From JAOABV01 sp039801465 (GTDB taxonomy: Bacteria; Hydrothermota; Tepidihabitantia; Tepidihabitantales; CAIPLT01): a DNA stretch of 64,000 nt. Every line of letters begins with the position of its first letter. Position 1 is the stretch's first letter. The stretch covers positions 27,722 to 91,721 of the forward strand of contig JBDRUT010000008.1 of the NCBI GenBank assembly GCA_039801465.1, written 5' to 3'. Positions 17,868 through 25,785 of this stretch are shown piece by piece. A program made the translations under genes and the position numbers. The notes beneath the pieces are model-generated. The model did no database searches, was not told the origin of the DNA, and saw only the letters and a list, made by a program, of their open reading frames with translations.

Positions 17868-20483
17868 ATGAGGGCCAATACAAGAGCAAAAAGCACTGAC
17901 CGCAAGATAAAAATAATTATAAGTATCTTGATATTCCTATTGGTTACATTCATTTTACTAAGCCTAATCTCTTTTCATTTTGGTAAAAAGTCTTCGAATG
18001 ATAATTGGGGCGGTTTCATTGGCAGTTATCTGAGTTCAGGATTGATATACATCTTGGGTTATTGCGTATATTTAATTCCGGTAATCATCTTACTTTTTAC
18101 TATTAGTGAATTGATTAAAGTGAGTTTTAGACGATTTATTCTGCCGAGTATAATTTGGCTTTTAGGCATTTTTATCTTTGCGAGCATTATCTCATTTTCC
18201 ATCGGTCGAATTGGTTATAGTAGTAATTATGGTGGAGTTGTCGGTAGTTGGGTTGCCAAATTATCATTAAGTCAATTTGGTGTCTTCTTGACCTATTTTA
18301 TTCCTTTGTTTATGCTTTACAGCTTAGTTCCATTTATCCGTAATCCCCAAAACCGTCGAACCTATCTACGTGAGGGACTGTTTATCTTTTTATTAATTGT
18401 GCTTGGCCAAATGCTTATTGCTCGGATAAAACCAAATGCTTTTTGGCTACCAGGAAAAATTACTGCTATTTCCGTTGTTGGTAGTATAATAACTGCTTTT
18501 ATTAATTGGTTTCGCTATTTAACTGGGGATTTAGGAAGTTTAATAATCATAATATGTGCTTTACTGATCGTAATATTAGTTTTTGCTCATATCCCGTTTG
18601 TTCAATTTATTAAGTCGATTTTCTATTTTTTAGTAGTAAGGATTAAAAAACTAAAACCACAAAGAAGAACTGCTACGGTTAAAGAAGCAATTGATAAAGA
18701 ACCAGCAGCCCCTGAACCAAAATCTGTAATTGAAGAAACTGTATTTTCCGAAATATCAGAAAAAGATATTAAGGTCGAAAAACATCCGGTAACGGCCAAA
18801 ATTTTCGAAAAGAAAAAAACGGACACGATTGTTGATGAACAGCAATTTCAGAATGAATTTTTGGCATCTTTAGATGTTCCGCCAAGTGAAGAGGCACCAT
18901 CTGACCAAAAGACATTAGAAGAAGGCGCTAAAGTTCTGCTGGAGAAATTAAAAGAGTTTGGTATTGAAGGCAGAGTCACTGATATTTTGACCGGACCGAT
19001 GATTACACGCTTTGAATTTGAACCAGCACCCGGCATAAAAATTCAACGCATTGAGAGTTTGGCTGATGATTTAGCACTTTCACTTAAAGCCGAAAGAATT
19101 CGTATCTTAGCACCAATTCCTGGTAAATCAGTTGTTGGTATTGAAGTTCCAAACAGATTCCGCAGAATTGTCTATTTGCGCAATATCTTAACTACCGAAG
19201 AATTTACTTCCAAGACATCACCTTTGACTTTTGCTTTGGGGGAATCGATTACCGGCGAACCTTACTGTGCTGATTTACGGGAAATGCCCCATGTTCTAAT
19301 TGCCGGCACCACTGGTTCGGGTAAAAGTGTTTGTATTAATACGATGATTACTTCAATAATATTCCGATCATCATATCATGATGTGAGATTTTTAGCAATC
19401 GACCCCAAGCAACTGGAACTGCCGGTTTATAATTCGATACCACATCTGCTTAGTCCAACAACAATAGATCCGAAGATGGCAATATCCGAACTAGATCGAG
19501 TAATCAGCATCATGGAAAGCCGATATGGAATTTTTGCTGGTTTAGGTGTTAGGGATATTGCTGGTTATAATCTGTTGGCGCAAAAAGAAGGATTAGAAAA
19601 GAAACCATATATTGTTGTTGTTATCGATGAACTTGCCGACCTAATGATTCGAGCACCAACCGAAATCGAAGAGAAAATCACCCGTCTAGCCCAAATGTCC
19701 CGAGCAGTTGGCATACATTTAGTTTTAGCAACCCAAAGGCCATCAGTTGATGTTATCACTGGTTTAATCAAGGCAAATTTCCCGTGTCGAATCGCATTTC
19801 AAGTTGCATCAAAAACTGATTCGCGAACGATTCTAGATATGAATGGTGCTGAAGCATTATTGGGACGGGGAGATATGCTCTTTTTGCCTCCAGGTAAAGG
19901 CGAACCACAAAGACTCCATTGTGCCTATGTTTCTGCCCAAGCAACCAAAAAAATTGTTGACCTTTGGACAAAAAGGTATCTTATTGAGTTGTTGTCAGAG
20001 TATTTCCCGAATCCTCGCGAAATTGCAGAAGAAATTATTGCTAAGCAAGTGGTTGATGTTCTGATTGACCGAGAAAAGGCATCGATTAAAAGAAAACAAC
20101 AAGACTTTTATTCAGTTGTTCCTGAGGATATTGCAGAAAAACTTTGGCAACGGGAATATCACCAAAAACTTTCTGAAGAAATTGATATGCCTCAGAGCAA
20201 AAAAACAGAAAGAGTTGGTACTGAACGTGAGGTCGATGAGCTTTTAGCAGAAGCAGCAAAGATTGTTTTTCGACATCGGGAAGCATCCGTATCAATGCTT
20301 CAAAGAAGACTTGATATTGGCTGGGCAAGAGCCGGACGGATTATTGACCAATTAGAACAACTGGGAGTGGTCGGTCCTTATGTTGGTTCTAAATCTCGTA
20401 AAGTCTTGATTGATACCGAAGAGGATTTACAACGATTACTTAGTACTTTGGCACCAAAAACGACGGATGCAAATAAAAAATGA
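17868..20483 (+). CDS. ftsK: DNA translocase FtsK/SpoIIIE
   Basis: Pumps chromosome DNA through the closing septum and activates XerCD at dif. Four or five membrane helices lie within residues 10-250, followed by a charged linker (about 260-340). The alpha/beta motor has Walker A TTGSGKSVC near 482-490 and Walker B VVVIDELADLM, with the FtsK signature QRPSVDVITGLIKANFP. The C-terminal winged-helix gamma domain (LLAEAAKIVFRHREASVSML through GPYVGSKSRKVLI) reads KOPS-type polar sequences. At 871 aa it is normal for the short-linker form. Confidence 0.96.
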   Translation: MRANTRAKSTDRKIKIIISILIFLLVTFILLSLISFHFGKKSSNDNWGGFIGSYLSSGLIYILGYCVYLIPVIILLFTISELIKVSFRRFILPSIIWLLGIFIFASIISFSIGRIGYSSNYGGVVGSWVAKLSLSQFGVFLTYFIPLFMLYSLVPFIRNPQNRRTYLREGLFIFLLIVLGQMLIARIKPNAFWLPGKITAISVVGSIITAFINWFRYLTGDLGSLIIIICALLIVILVFAHIPFVQFIKSIFYFLVVRIKKLKPQRRTATVKEAIDKEPAAPEPKSVIEETVFSEISEKDIKVEKHPVTAKIFEKKKTDTIVDEQQFQNEFLASLDVPPSEEAPSDQKTLEEGAKVLLEKLKEFGIEGRVTDILTGPMITRFEFEPAPGIKIQRIESLADDLALSLKAERIRILAPIPGKSVVGIEVPNRFRRIVYLRNILTTEEFTSKTSPLTFALGESITGEPYCADLREMPHVLIAGTTGSGKSVCINTMITSIIFRSSYHDVRFLAIDPKQLELPVYNSIPHLLSPTTIDPKMAISELDRVISIMESRYGIFAGLGVRDIAGYNLLAQKEGLEKKPYIVVVIDELADLMIRAPTEIEEKITRLAQMSRAVGIHLVLATQRPSVDVITGLIKANFPCRIAFQVASKTDSRTILDMNGAEALLGRGDMLFLPPGKGEPQRLHCAYVSAQATKKIVDLWTKRYLIELLSEYFPNPREIAEEIIAKQVVDVLIDREKASIKRKQQDFYSVVPEDIAEKLWQREYHQKLSEEIDMPQSKKTERVGTEREVDELLAEAAKIVFRHREASVSMLQRRLDIGWARAGRIIDQLEQLGVVGPYVGSKSRKVLIDTEEDLQRLLSTLAPKTTDANKK

Positions 20484-20508
20484 ATAGTATGGTTTAAAAA
20501 TCGGGAAA

Positions 20509-20777
20509 ATGGCAGAAGAGAAAATACCGATTCATTATGTTTGCACTTATGATGAAACAAAAGAATTGATTTAGAAACATAAGCAGTTCTGAGTTTATAA
20601 CTTCGGCTGTCAGAAAAGTAATGAAAAGGCTGTCAGCGTTCCCGAATCGATGTCTCTCTATTTGGGAATCAAAATGACAAAGGCAGTGGCTTAAATAAGA
20701 AAAAAGTAGACCGTGTTTTCGTTGATGAAATTATGAATGAAGCACAGACCAAACACTTGGTAACGCAACCACAATGA
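20509..20777 (+). pseudogene. decayed small Fe-S/Cys-rich protein gene
   Basis: Starts MAEEKIPIHYVCTYDETKEL, then is broken by TAG and TGA stops and at least two frameshifts. Shifted pieces still read GCQRSRIDVSLYLGI and VDRVFVDEIMNEAQTKHLV. The pattern GC-RSR-DV-L recalls short 4Fe-4S-type proteins in which the Ser of DVSLYL would be Cys. The relic stop overlaps the sdpI start as ATGA, so the two were once coupled. The family name is tentative; the decay itself is clear. Confidence 0.55.
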
Positions 20778-21409
20778 GAAGAAGTGAACTAATTGTTTTT
20801 TTGATTTTTCTTTCGAGTTTAGCAATCAGTATCTATTTTTATCCTAAATTACCAGATAAAATCCCATCCCATTGGAACATTCAGGGTGAAGTTGATGGTT
20901 ATATGAATAAACTCTGGGGATTATTCTTGATGCCATTTGTGTTATTAGCAATGTTTCTGCTTTTTATTTTAATTCCAAGAATTGACCCCTTAAAAGCAAA
21001 TATTGAAAAGTTCCGAAAATACTATGATTGGTTTATTATCCTACTCTTCTTATTTATGATCTTTCTGCAAACCTTTATAATTCTTTGGTCGCTGGGAACA
21101 AAAATAAGACCACAAATAGCATTTACAATTGGTTTAGGAATTTTATTCTTCTATATTGGATTCCTTTTAGAAAATACCAAGCGAAATTGGTTTATTGGAA
21201 TTAGAACTCCGTGGACATTGAGTAGTGATGCAGTCTGGGATAAAACTCATAAATTGGGAGGGAAATTATTTAAGGTAATTGGGATTGTTGCCTTGATAGG
21301 CATTCTCTTTAGAAAATACGCATTCTGGTTTGTCATCGTTCCACCAGTTGTCATTAGTGTTTGTTTGCTTATCTTCTCTTATATCAAATACCGAACCGAA
21401 AGTAAATAA
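20774..21409 (+). CDS. SdpI family membrane protein (DUF1648)
   Basis: 211 aa. N-terminal DUF1648 module: two helices around the motif LPDKIPSHWNIQGEVDGYM (residues about 26-44). C-terminal SdpI module: NWFIGIRTPWTLSSDAVWDKTHKLGGKLF, then paired helices. Six hydrophobic helices in all. In Bacillus, SdpI gives immunity to the SdpC toxin and signals to the repressor SdpR; most homologues have no known role and no sdpAB or sdpC genes are near. The start is ATG 20774, overlapping the relic upstream gene. Confidence 0.87.
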   Translation: MRRSELIVFLIFLSSLAISIYFYPKLPDKIPSHWNIQGEVDGYMNKLWGLFLMPFVLLAMFLLFILIPRIDPLKANIEKFRKYYDWFIILLFLFMIFLQTFIILWSLGTKIRPQIAFTIGLGILFFYIGFLLENTKRNWFIGIRTPWTLSSDAVWDKTHKLGGKLFKVIGIVALIGILFRKYAFWFVIVPPVVISVCLLIFSYIKYRTESK

Positions 21410-21517
21410 TTTAATAACAAAATTTTACCACTTGTATCATATCAGATATTCTTTACTGACAAGAGTAACATTGAACATTATCATACAGAAAATATGCGAA
21501 ATGTACCATAACTCGAG

Positions 21518-22018
21518 TCATTCTTTTTCGGAATATTTGCTCCATTGGTCAGCAAGAATATCTCGTCTTGGTTTATAGACAATCTCATAAAAGTATCTCA
21601 TTGACATTAATACCCCTTTATCATATTCTTTACAAATTTTTATTGCTTCATTCCAAGCTTTATTAAATGCCTTACCAAATCGCTGAGCAATCTGTTTTTG
21701 AAAATCTTCCGGGGTTTGGATTTCGTCACCGATAGTAAATAGTTTTTTGCCTTCCAACTCTACAGTATACGCCATTTCATCACCGAGATGATAAATTCCA
21801 TAAGTCTTTTGCAGTTTCTCGATTTTTTTAGGTGGTAATTCTAATTTAAACTTGGGTGGTTTTAGTGGACCTGGTTTTGGTTTAAAACCTCTTTTGGCCG
21901 CAGCATAAAATATCGCTCGATTAAGCCCCCAACTTTTTGCCGTATCAATTGGTTCACCTAAAACATATGCTCTTGCAGCTTGTAACATCGCCATTACTTG
22001 AAACCTTCCTACAGCCAT
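21518..22018 (-). CDS. hypothetical protein
   Basis: 166 aa, not recognised. It begins MAVGRFQVMAMLQAARAYVLG, has a Pro/Lys-rich stretch near residues 43-65 (GFKPKPGPLKPPKFKLELPPKK), and then an amphipathic mixed region with many aromatic and charged residues. No signal peptide or membrane helix is seen. It is basic overall and may bind nucleic acid, but that is only a guess. It is first in distance from a minimal DNA ligase on the same strand (89-base gap). Confidence 0.6.
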   Translation of the reverse strand: MAVGRFQVMAMLQAARAYVLGEPIDTAKSWGLNRAIFYAAAKRGFKPKPGPLKPPKFKLELPPKKIEKLQKTYGIYHLGDEMAYTVELEGKKLFTIGDEIQTPEDFQKQIAQRFGKAFNKAWNEAIKICKEYDKGVLMSMRYFYEIVYKPRRDILADQWSKYSEKE

Positions 22019-22107
22019 GATTATTAACTATCGGATAGTCGATAATGAATTATGAATATAAAAGTTTCTTTATTTATTCCATAATTTAGGGTTTTCTCAG
22101 TAATTTT

Positions 22108-22680
22108 CTAATGCCATTTAAGTTTTCGCCAATTTAATGTTGCTAATGGCCCATCTTTACCAATTTGATATTTGGAATTTAACTCTTTTAAGACGACGCC
22201 TTCCTGTTTGGATATTACTTTTGATTCTATTTTACCATTGAACTTTTTATACTCAATTAAATTTAACGGTGGTTTCAGTAATAATCTTTTGAGAATTTGT
22301 TTACGCGTTTTTAATGAAAAATTGCCGACAAACTTATTTTTGTAATAGATAATATCAAACACATAAATTATTGGCTTAGCTTTAGGTTTTTTAGCAAATA
22401 ATGAGGGAATAAATCTTCGTCCCCCAGAAGAAAACAGTTCGCAATCTAAAAGTGTTCCATAAGGAATTCCCGTCACTGCTTTTTCTATGAAATGTAATTT
22501 ACTTGACCAATTGGGTCTTTTTTCTAATCTTCTACCCCAACATTCAACTTTACCGTCTAAATATTTTATAATTTGCATTCGCCAACCATCAATTTTCGGT
22601 TCTATTATCCATTGACCCTTCAATCTTTCGCCAAAATAAGGAATTGGTTGCATTAACCATACCGGACCAGATAATTTCAT
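22108..22680 (-). CDS. minimal ATP-dependent DNA ligase (adenylation domain only)
   Basis: 190 aa containing the nucleotidyltransferase core of ATP-dependent DNA ligases: motif I EPKIDGWR (Lys29 for AMP attachment), motif III-type LDCEL (Glu81), YVFDIIYY at 106-113, motif IV EGVVLK at 160-165, and motif V NWRKLKW at 183-189. It ends immediately after motif V, so the OB-fold domain and motif VI are absent. The frame is intact and the protein is compact, as in very small stand-alone ligase-like proteins. It may seal nicks with a partner or be a specialised repair enzyme. Confidence 0.82.
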   Translation of the reverse strand: MKLSGPVWLMQPIPYFGERLKGQWIIEPKIDGWRMQIIKYLDGKVECWGRRLEKRPNWSSKLHFIEKAVTGIPYGTLLDCELFSSGGRRFIPSLFAKKPKAKPIIYVFDIIYYKNKFVGNFSLKTRKQILKRLLLKPPLNLIEYKKFNGKIESKVISKQEGVVLKELNSKYQIGKDGPLATLNWRKLKWH

Positions 22681-22692
22681 CTTTTCTTAAAT

Positions 22693-23130
22693 CTATTGAC
22701 TCGATTTCAGATATAATCCATTGATTATTATTTTGCGTTTGTTTTGTTCCAGAACCTCCAATCTAATTTTTATAATATTTTCTGGTAATTCATTTTCAAC
22801 TTTCTCCGCCCATTCAATCAAACAAATACCATTGCCATACAAATAATCGTCAAGACCAATGCTGTGGATTTCAGCATTATCTTTGATTCGGTATAAATCA
22901 ATATGAAAAATAGGACAGTCTCCTTTATATTCAGAAATCATCACAAAAGACGGACTTTTAACAATATCTTGCTCTTTAACTCCGAGACCTAAACAAATTC
23001 CTTTAATCATTGTGGTCTTGCCACTACCTAATTCACCGTAGAATCCAACAATTGTACCTGATTTTAATTTAGAGCCAATCTTTTTACCCAGTTCAATCGT
23101 CTCTTCAGCAGATTGAGTTAGAAACTTCAT
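22693..23130 (-). CDS. tsaE: tRNA t6A biosynthesis ATPase TsaE
   Basis: P-loop ATPase that works with TsaB and TsaD in making N6-threonylcarbamoyladenosine in tRNA. GELGSGKTT is at residues 32-40, SPSFVMISEY is the conserved switch, FHIDLYRI and ICLIEWAEK are family motifs. I place the start at 23130 (MKFLTQSAEETIELG), giving 145 aa. A start 13 codons upstream is possible, but it would lie in the loop of an inverted repeat at 23149-23192. No tsaB or tsaD is nearby. It is in a minus-strand run with the thiolase upstream. Confidence 0.93.
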   Translation of the reverse strand: MKFLTQSAEETIELGKKIGSKLKSGTIVGFYGELGSGKTTMIKGICLGLGVKEQDIVKSPSFVMISEYKGDCPIFHIDLYRIKDNAEIHSIGLDDYLYGNGICLIEWAEKVENELPENIIKIRLEVLEQNKRKIIINGLYLKSSQ

Positions 23131-23148
23131 TACTAAATAGTAAGTATT

Positions 23149-23192
23149 GGGTAGCAAGGCGAAAAGCATTCAATTTTTATGCCTCGCTACCC
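23149..23192. other. 12-bp imperfect inverted repeat
   Basis: GGGTAGCAAGGC at 23149-23160 pairs with GCCTCGCTACCC at 23181-23192, with one mismatch. Read on the plus strand it is followed by TTTCTTAATTATG and a T run, so it could end plus-strand transcripts. On the minus strand it lies between thiolase and tsaE without a U tract. Confidence 0.5.
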
Positions 23193-23210
23193 TTTCTTAA
23201 TTATGTTTTT

Positions 23211-24404
23211 TTACATCATTTCAACACTCATTGCAACCGCTTCGCCACCACCTAAACAAATTGCCGCAAGACCTTTTTTAAGATTACGGTCTTTTAAAGC
23301 ATGCAATAGTGTAACCACGATTCTTGCACCCGATGCACCGATTGGATGACCCAAAGCAACTGCGCCACCGTGAACATTTAACTTGTTAGTATCAATTCCA
23401 AGTTCTTTCACATCTGCTAAAACTTGGGAGCTGAATGCTTCGTTTAATTCAATTAAATCGAAGTAATTGATATCAACATTAAGTTGTTTTAAGATGCGCT
23501 GAACTGCTTTAACCGGTGCGTAGAAGAGCATTTTCGGCTCGACACTACCAGTAGCATAGGCAGTGATTTTTGCGATTGGTTTGATTCCTTTTTTATCGGC
23601 AATCTCTTTCGACATTACGACCAATGCTGCAGCACCATCGTTAATACTGGAGGCATTACCGGCAGTAATAGTTCCATTGTCTTTCTTGAATACTGGTTTC
23701 AATTTGGCAAGGGATTCCAGTGTTGTATCAGCACGTGGTCCTTCATCGGTATCAATTATAATCGGATTGCCTTTTTTCTGTTGAATCTCAACCGGTACAA
23801 TTTCTGCTTTGAACTTACCATTTTTAATTGCTTCCACTGCTTTACGATGACTGTTATAAGCCCATTCATCTTGCATTTCTCGTGTGATGCCTGAGCGTTC
23901 AGCAGTAAATTCGCCAAGCATTCCCATATGAACATTTTCAAATGCGCACCAGATACCATCATAAATCATTCCATCAACAAGTTTAACATCGCCCATCTTA
24001 TTACCGTTGCGGAGTTGATGTAAATAGTATGGAACATTAGACATTGACTCTTGACCACCAGCAACAATGATTTTGGCGTCTCCAGCTTTAATTTGCTGAG
24101 CGGCTAAAACAATAGCAATCATTCCTGAACCGCATACTTTATTAACAGTTATTGCTGGAATTTCAGGTGATAAGCCGGCTTTGATTTGGGCTTGGCGTGC
24201 TGGCGCTTGTCCTAATCCTGCAGGACAAACATGTCCCATAATCACACCATCAATGTCATCGGAAGTAATTTGAGCTCTTTTCACAGCTTCTTTGATTGCA
24301 ATTCCACCTAAGTCCGCTGCAGATAAACTGGCTAGCCCACCTAAAAATCTGCCTACGGGAGTTCTCGCAGCTGATGCGATTACTATTTCAGTAGTATTTG
24401 CCAT
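23211..24404 (-). CDS. acetyl-CoA C-acetyltransferase (thiolase)
   Basis: 397 aa thiolase II fold. Condenses two acetyl-CoA or cleaves 3-ketoacyl-CoA. The active-site residues are present: Cys91 in VNKVCGSGM, His353 in GHPIGASGAR, Cys383 in ICLGGGEA, and LNEAFSSQ. AAGGAG sits a few bases before the start. It lies downstream of a crotonase on the same strand; together they suggest acetoacetyl-CoA/crotonyl-CoA chemistry, in butyrate-type fermentation, fatty-acid oxidation or storage polymer turnover. No 3-hydroxyacyl-CoA dehydrogenase is adjacent. Confidence 0.95.
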   Translation of the reverse strand: MANTTEIVIASAARTPVGRFLGGLASLSAADLGGIAIKEAVKRAQITSDDIDGVIMGHVCPAGLGQAPARQAQIKAGLSPEIPAITVNKVCGSGMIAIVLAAQQIKAGDAKIIVAGGQESMSNVPYYLHQLRNGNKMGDVKLVDGMIYDGIWCAFENVHMGMLGEFTAERSGITREMQDEWAYNSHRKAVEAIKNGKFKAEIVPVEIQQKKGNPIIIDTDEGPRADTTLESLAKLKPVFKKDNGTITAGNASSINDGAAALVVMSKEIADKKGIKPIAKITAYATGSVEPKMLFYAPVKAVQRILKQLNVDINYFDLIELNEAFSSQVLADVKELGIDTNKLNVHGGAVALGHPIGASGARIVVTLLHALKDRNLKKGLAAICLGGGEAVAMSVEMM

Positions 24405-24496
24405 AATTTACTCCTTTCTTAATATACTTTGTAAAAACTAATTTGACATTATTAATTTCCTGATAATTAGTAAATTAGTAAACAAGTTATTGTTTC

Positions 24497-25273
24497 CTAT
24501 TGCATCCAACTTGCTTTTCTTTTTTCTAAAAATGCACTCATTCCTTCTTTGGGCTCACCAGTAGAAAAACATAAAGCAAAAGTTTCGATCTCCAGTTCTT
24601 TAGCAGTTTCTAAATTACTATCAATACCACGGTTGATAATTGTTTTCGTCATTCTAATTGCAATTGGACCTTTGTTCATAATTTTTTTTGCGAACTCTTT
24701 TGCAGTATCAATTAATTTGTCTAAAGGAACAACCTTATTAGCAAGACCGATTCGGTATGCTTCTTGAGCATCAATCATATCACCGGTATAGATTAACTCT
24801 TTTGCAATACCAGCGCCACATAACCGTGCCAATCTTTGTGTGCCACCAAAACCAGGGATGATACCGAGATTAACTTCAGGCTGACCAATCTTAGCATTTT
24901 CCGAAAGAATTCTGATATCGCAAGCAAGCGCAATTTCACAACCGCCACCTAAAGCAAAGCCATTAATTGCAGCAATCACAGGTTTTTCAATGTTTTCAAG
25001 TTTACTAAGAACCCGATGCCCATTTTGGGCAAATATTCTTGCTTGGACACTGGTAAAATTCCGCATTTCTGATATATCAGCACCAGCAACAAATGCTTTG
25101 CCTTCGCCAGTTAAAATGATAACCCTAACATCAGAATTAGTAGCAAGTTCATCTAATACCTGTTCTAATTCTAAAATAGTCTCAGTATTTAGTGCGTTTA
25201 ATACTTGAGGTCGGTTAAATTTAATAATAGCAATATTGTCTTCAATTGTTACTAAAAGGTTTTTATTATCCAT
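24497..25273 (-). CDS. enoyl-CoA hydratase/crotonase
   Basis: 258 aa crotonase-fold enzyme. The oxyanion hole is GKAFVAGADISEM at 58-70 and GFALGGGCEIAL at 105-116. Both catalytic glutamates are kept (Glu113 in GGGCE and Glu133 in QPEVNLGIIPGFGG), as in true hydratases. It has a strong ribosome-binding site GAGGAGG. It probably hydrates crotonyl-CoA to 3-hydroxybutyryl-CoA or the reverse, next to the thiolase 92 bases downstream. A role as 3-hydroxybutyryl-CoA dehydratase in fermentation is consistent with the neighbour. Confidence 0.93.
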   Translation of the reverse strand: MDNKNLLVTIEDNIAIIKFNRPQVLNALNTETILELEQVLDELATNSDVRVIILTGEGKAFVAGADISEMRNFTSVQARIFAQNGHRVLSKLENIEKPVIAAINGFALGGGCEIALACDIRILSENAKIGQPEVNLGIIPGFGGTQRLARLCGAGIAKELIYTGDMIDAQEAYRIGLANKVVPLDKLIDTAKEFAKKIMNKGPIAIRMTKTIINRGIDSNLETAKELEIETFALCFSTGEPKEGMSAFLEKRKASWMQ

Positions 25274-25490
25274 TATGCCTCCTCATTTTTTCCGTTTGCG
25301 GCATTTTCAATAAGATACATATTGTCTATTATAGAAAAACCATTCTAATAGTCAATGATTCTTTTGAATAAGACCATTAAAAGAAAGGAGACATAACAAA
25401 TTGGAAATAATTATCCTGTGTTGGTTATCTTTTGTGAGTTAAAAAATAAAGTACAAAAATGTGTATATCAAAAACAAATGTAGTTGCTAC

Positions 25491-25519
25491 TTGACATAAC
25501 AGCAATTAAAAAGTATTGT
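25491..25519 (+). promoter_or_regulatory. promoter for tRNA-Leu
   Basis: TTGACA at 25491-25496, 17-base spacer, TATTGT at 25514-25519, eight bases before the mature tRNA 5' end. Confidence 0.6.
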
Positions 25520-25527
25520 AATTATAT

Positions 25528-25611
25528 GCCGAGGTGGCGGAATTGGCAGACGCGCTAGGCTCAGGACTTAGTGGTGAAAAAACCGTAGGGGTTCAAATCC
25601 CCTCCTCGGCA
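25528..25611 (+). tRNA. tRNA-Leu (anticodon CAG)
   Basis: 84 nt. The acceptor stem GCCGAGG pairs with CCTCGGC, discriminator A at 25611, no encoded CCA. The anticodon stem CTAGG/CTTAG encloses CTCAGGA, anticodon CAG. There is a long class II variable arm (TGGTGAAAAAACCGT) and TPsiC arm GGGGTTCAAATCCCC. Confidence 0.96.
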
Positions 25612-25785
25612 TTTCCCTAAAGATACTTTCAATTAATTAAAGTCTTAAACATTCGATAGACTACAACAATTTGGTATTTTTTCTCTCCATCTATTCTTTT
25701 CATCGGAATAAATGATGATAATATGAAAACAATATGACTTTTCGGCTTCTTGTTCTTCGTTTTATCTACAGCGTAGTATTAAATT

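Noticed and set aside
23131..23169. Longer N-terminus for TsaE
   Set aside because: It starts in the loop of an inverted repeat, and the family begins at MKFLTQSAEET.
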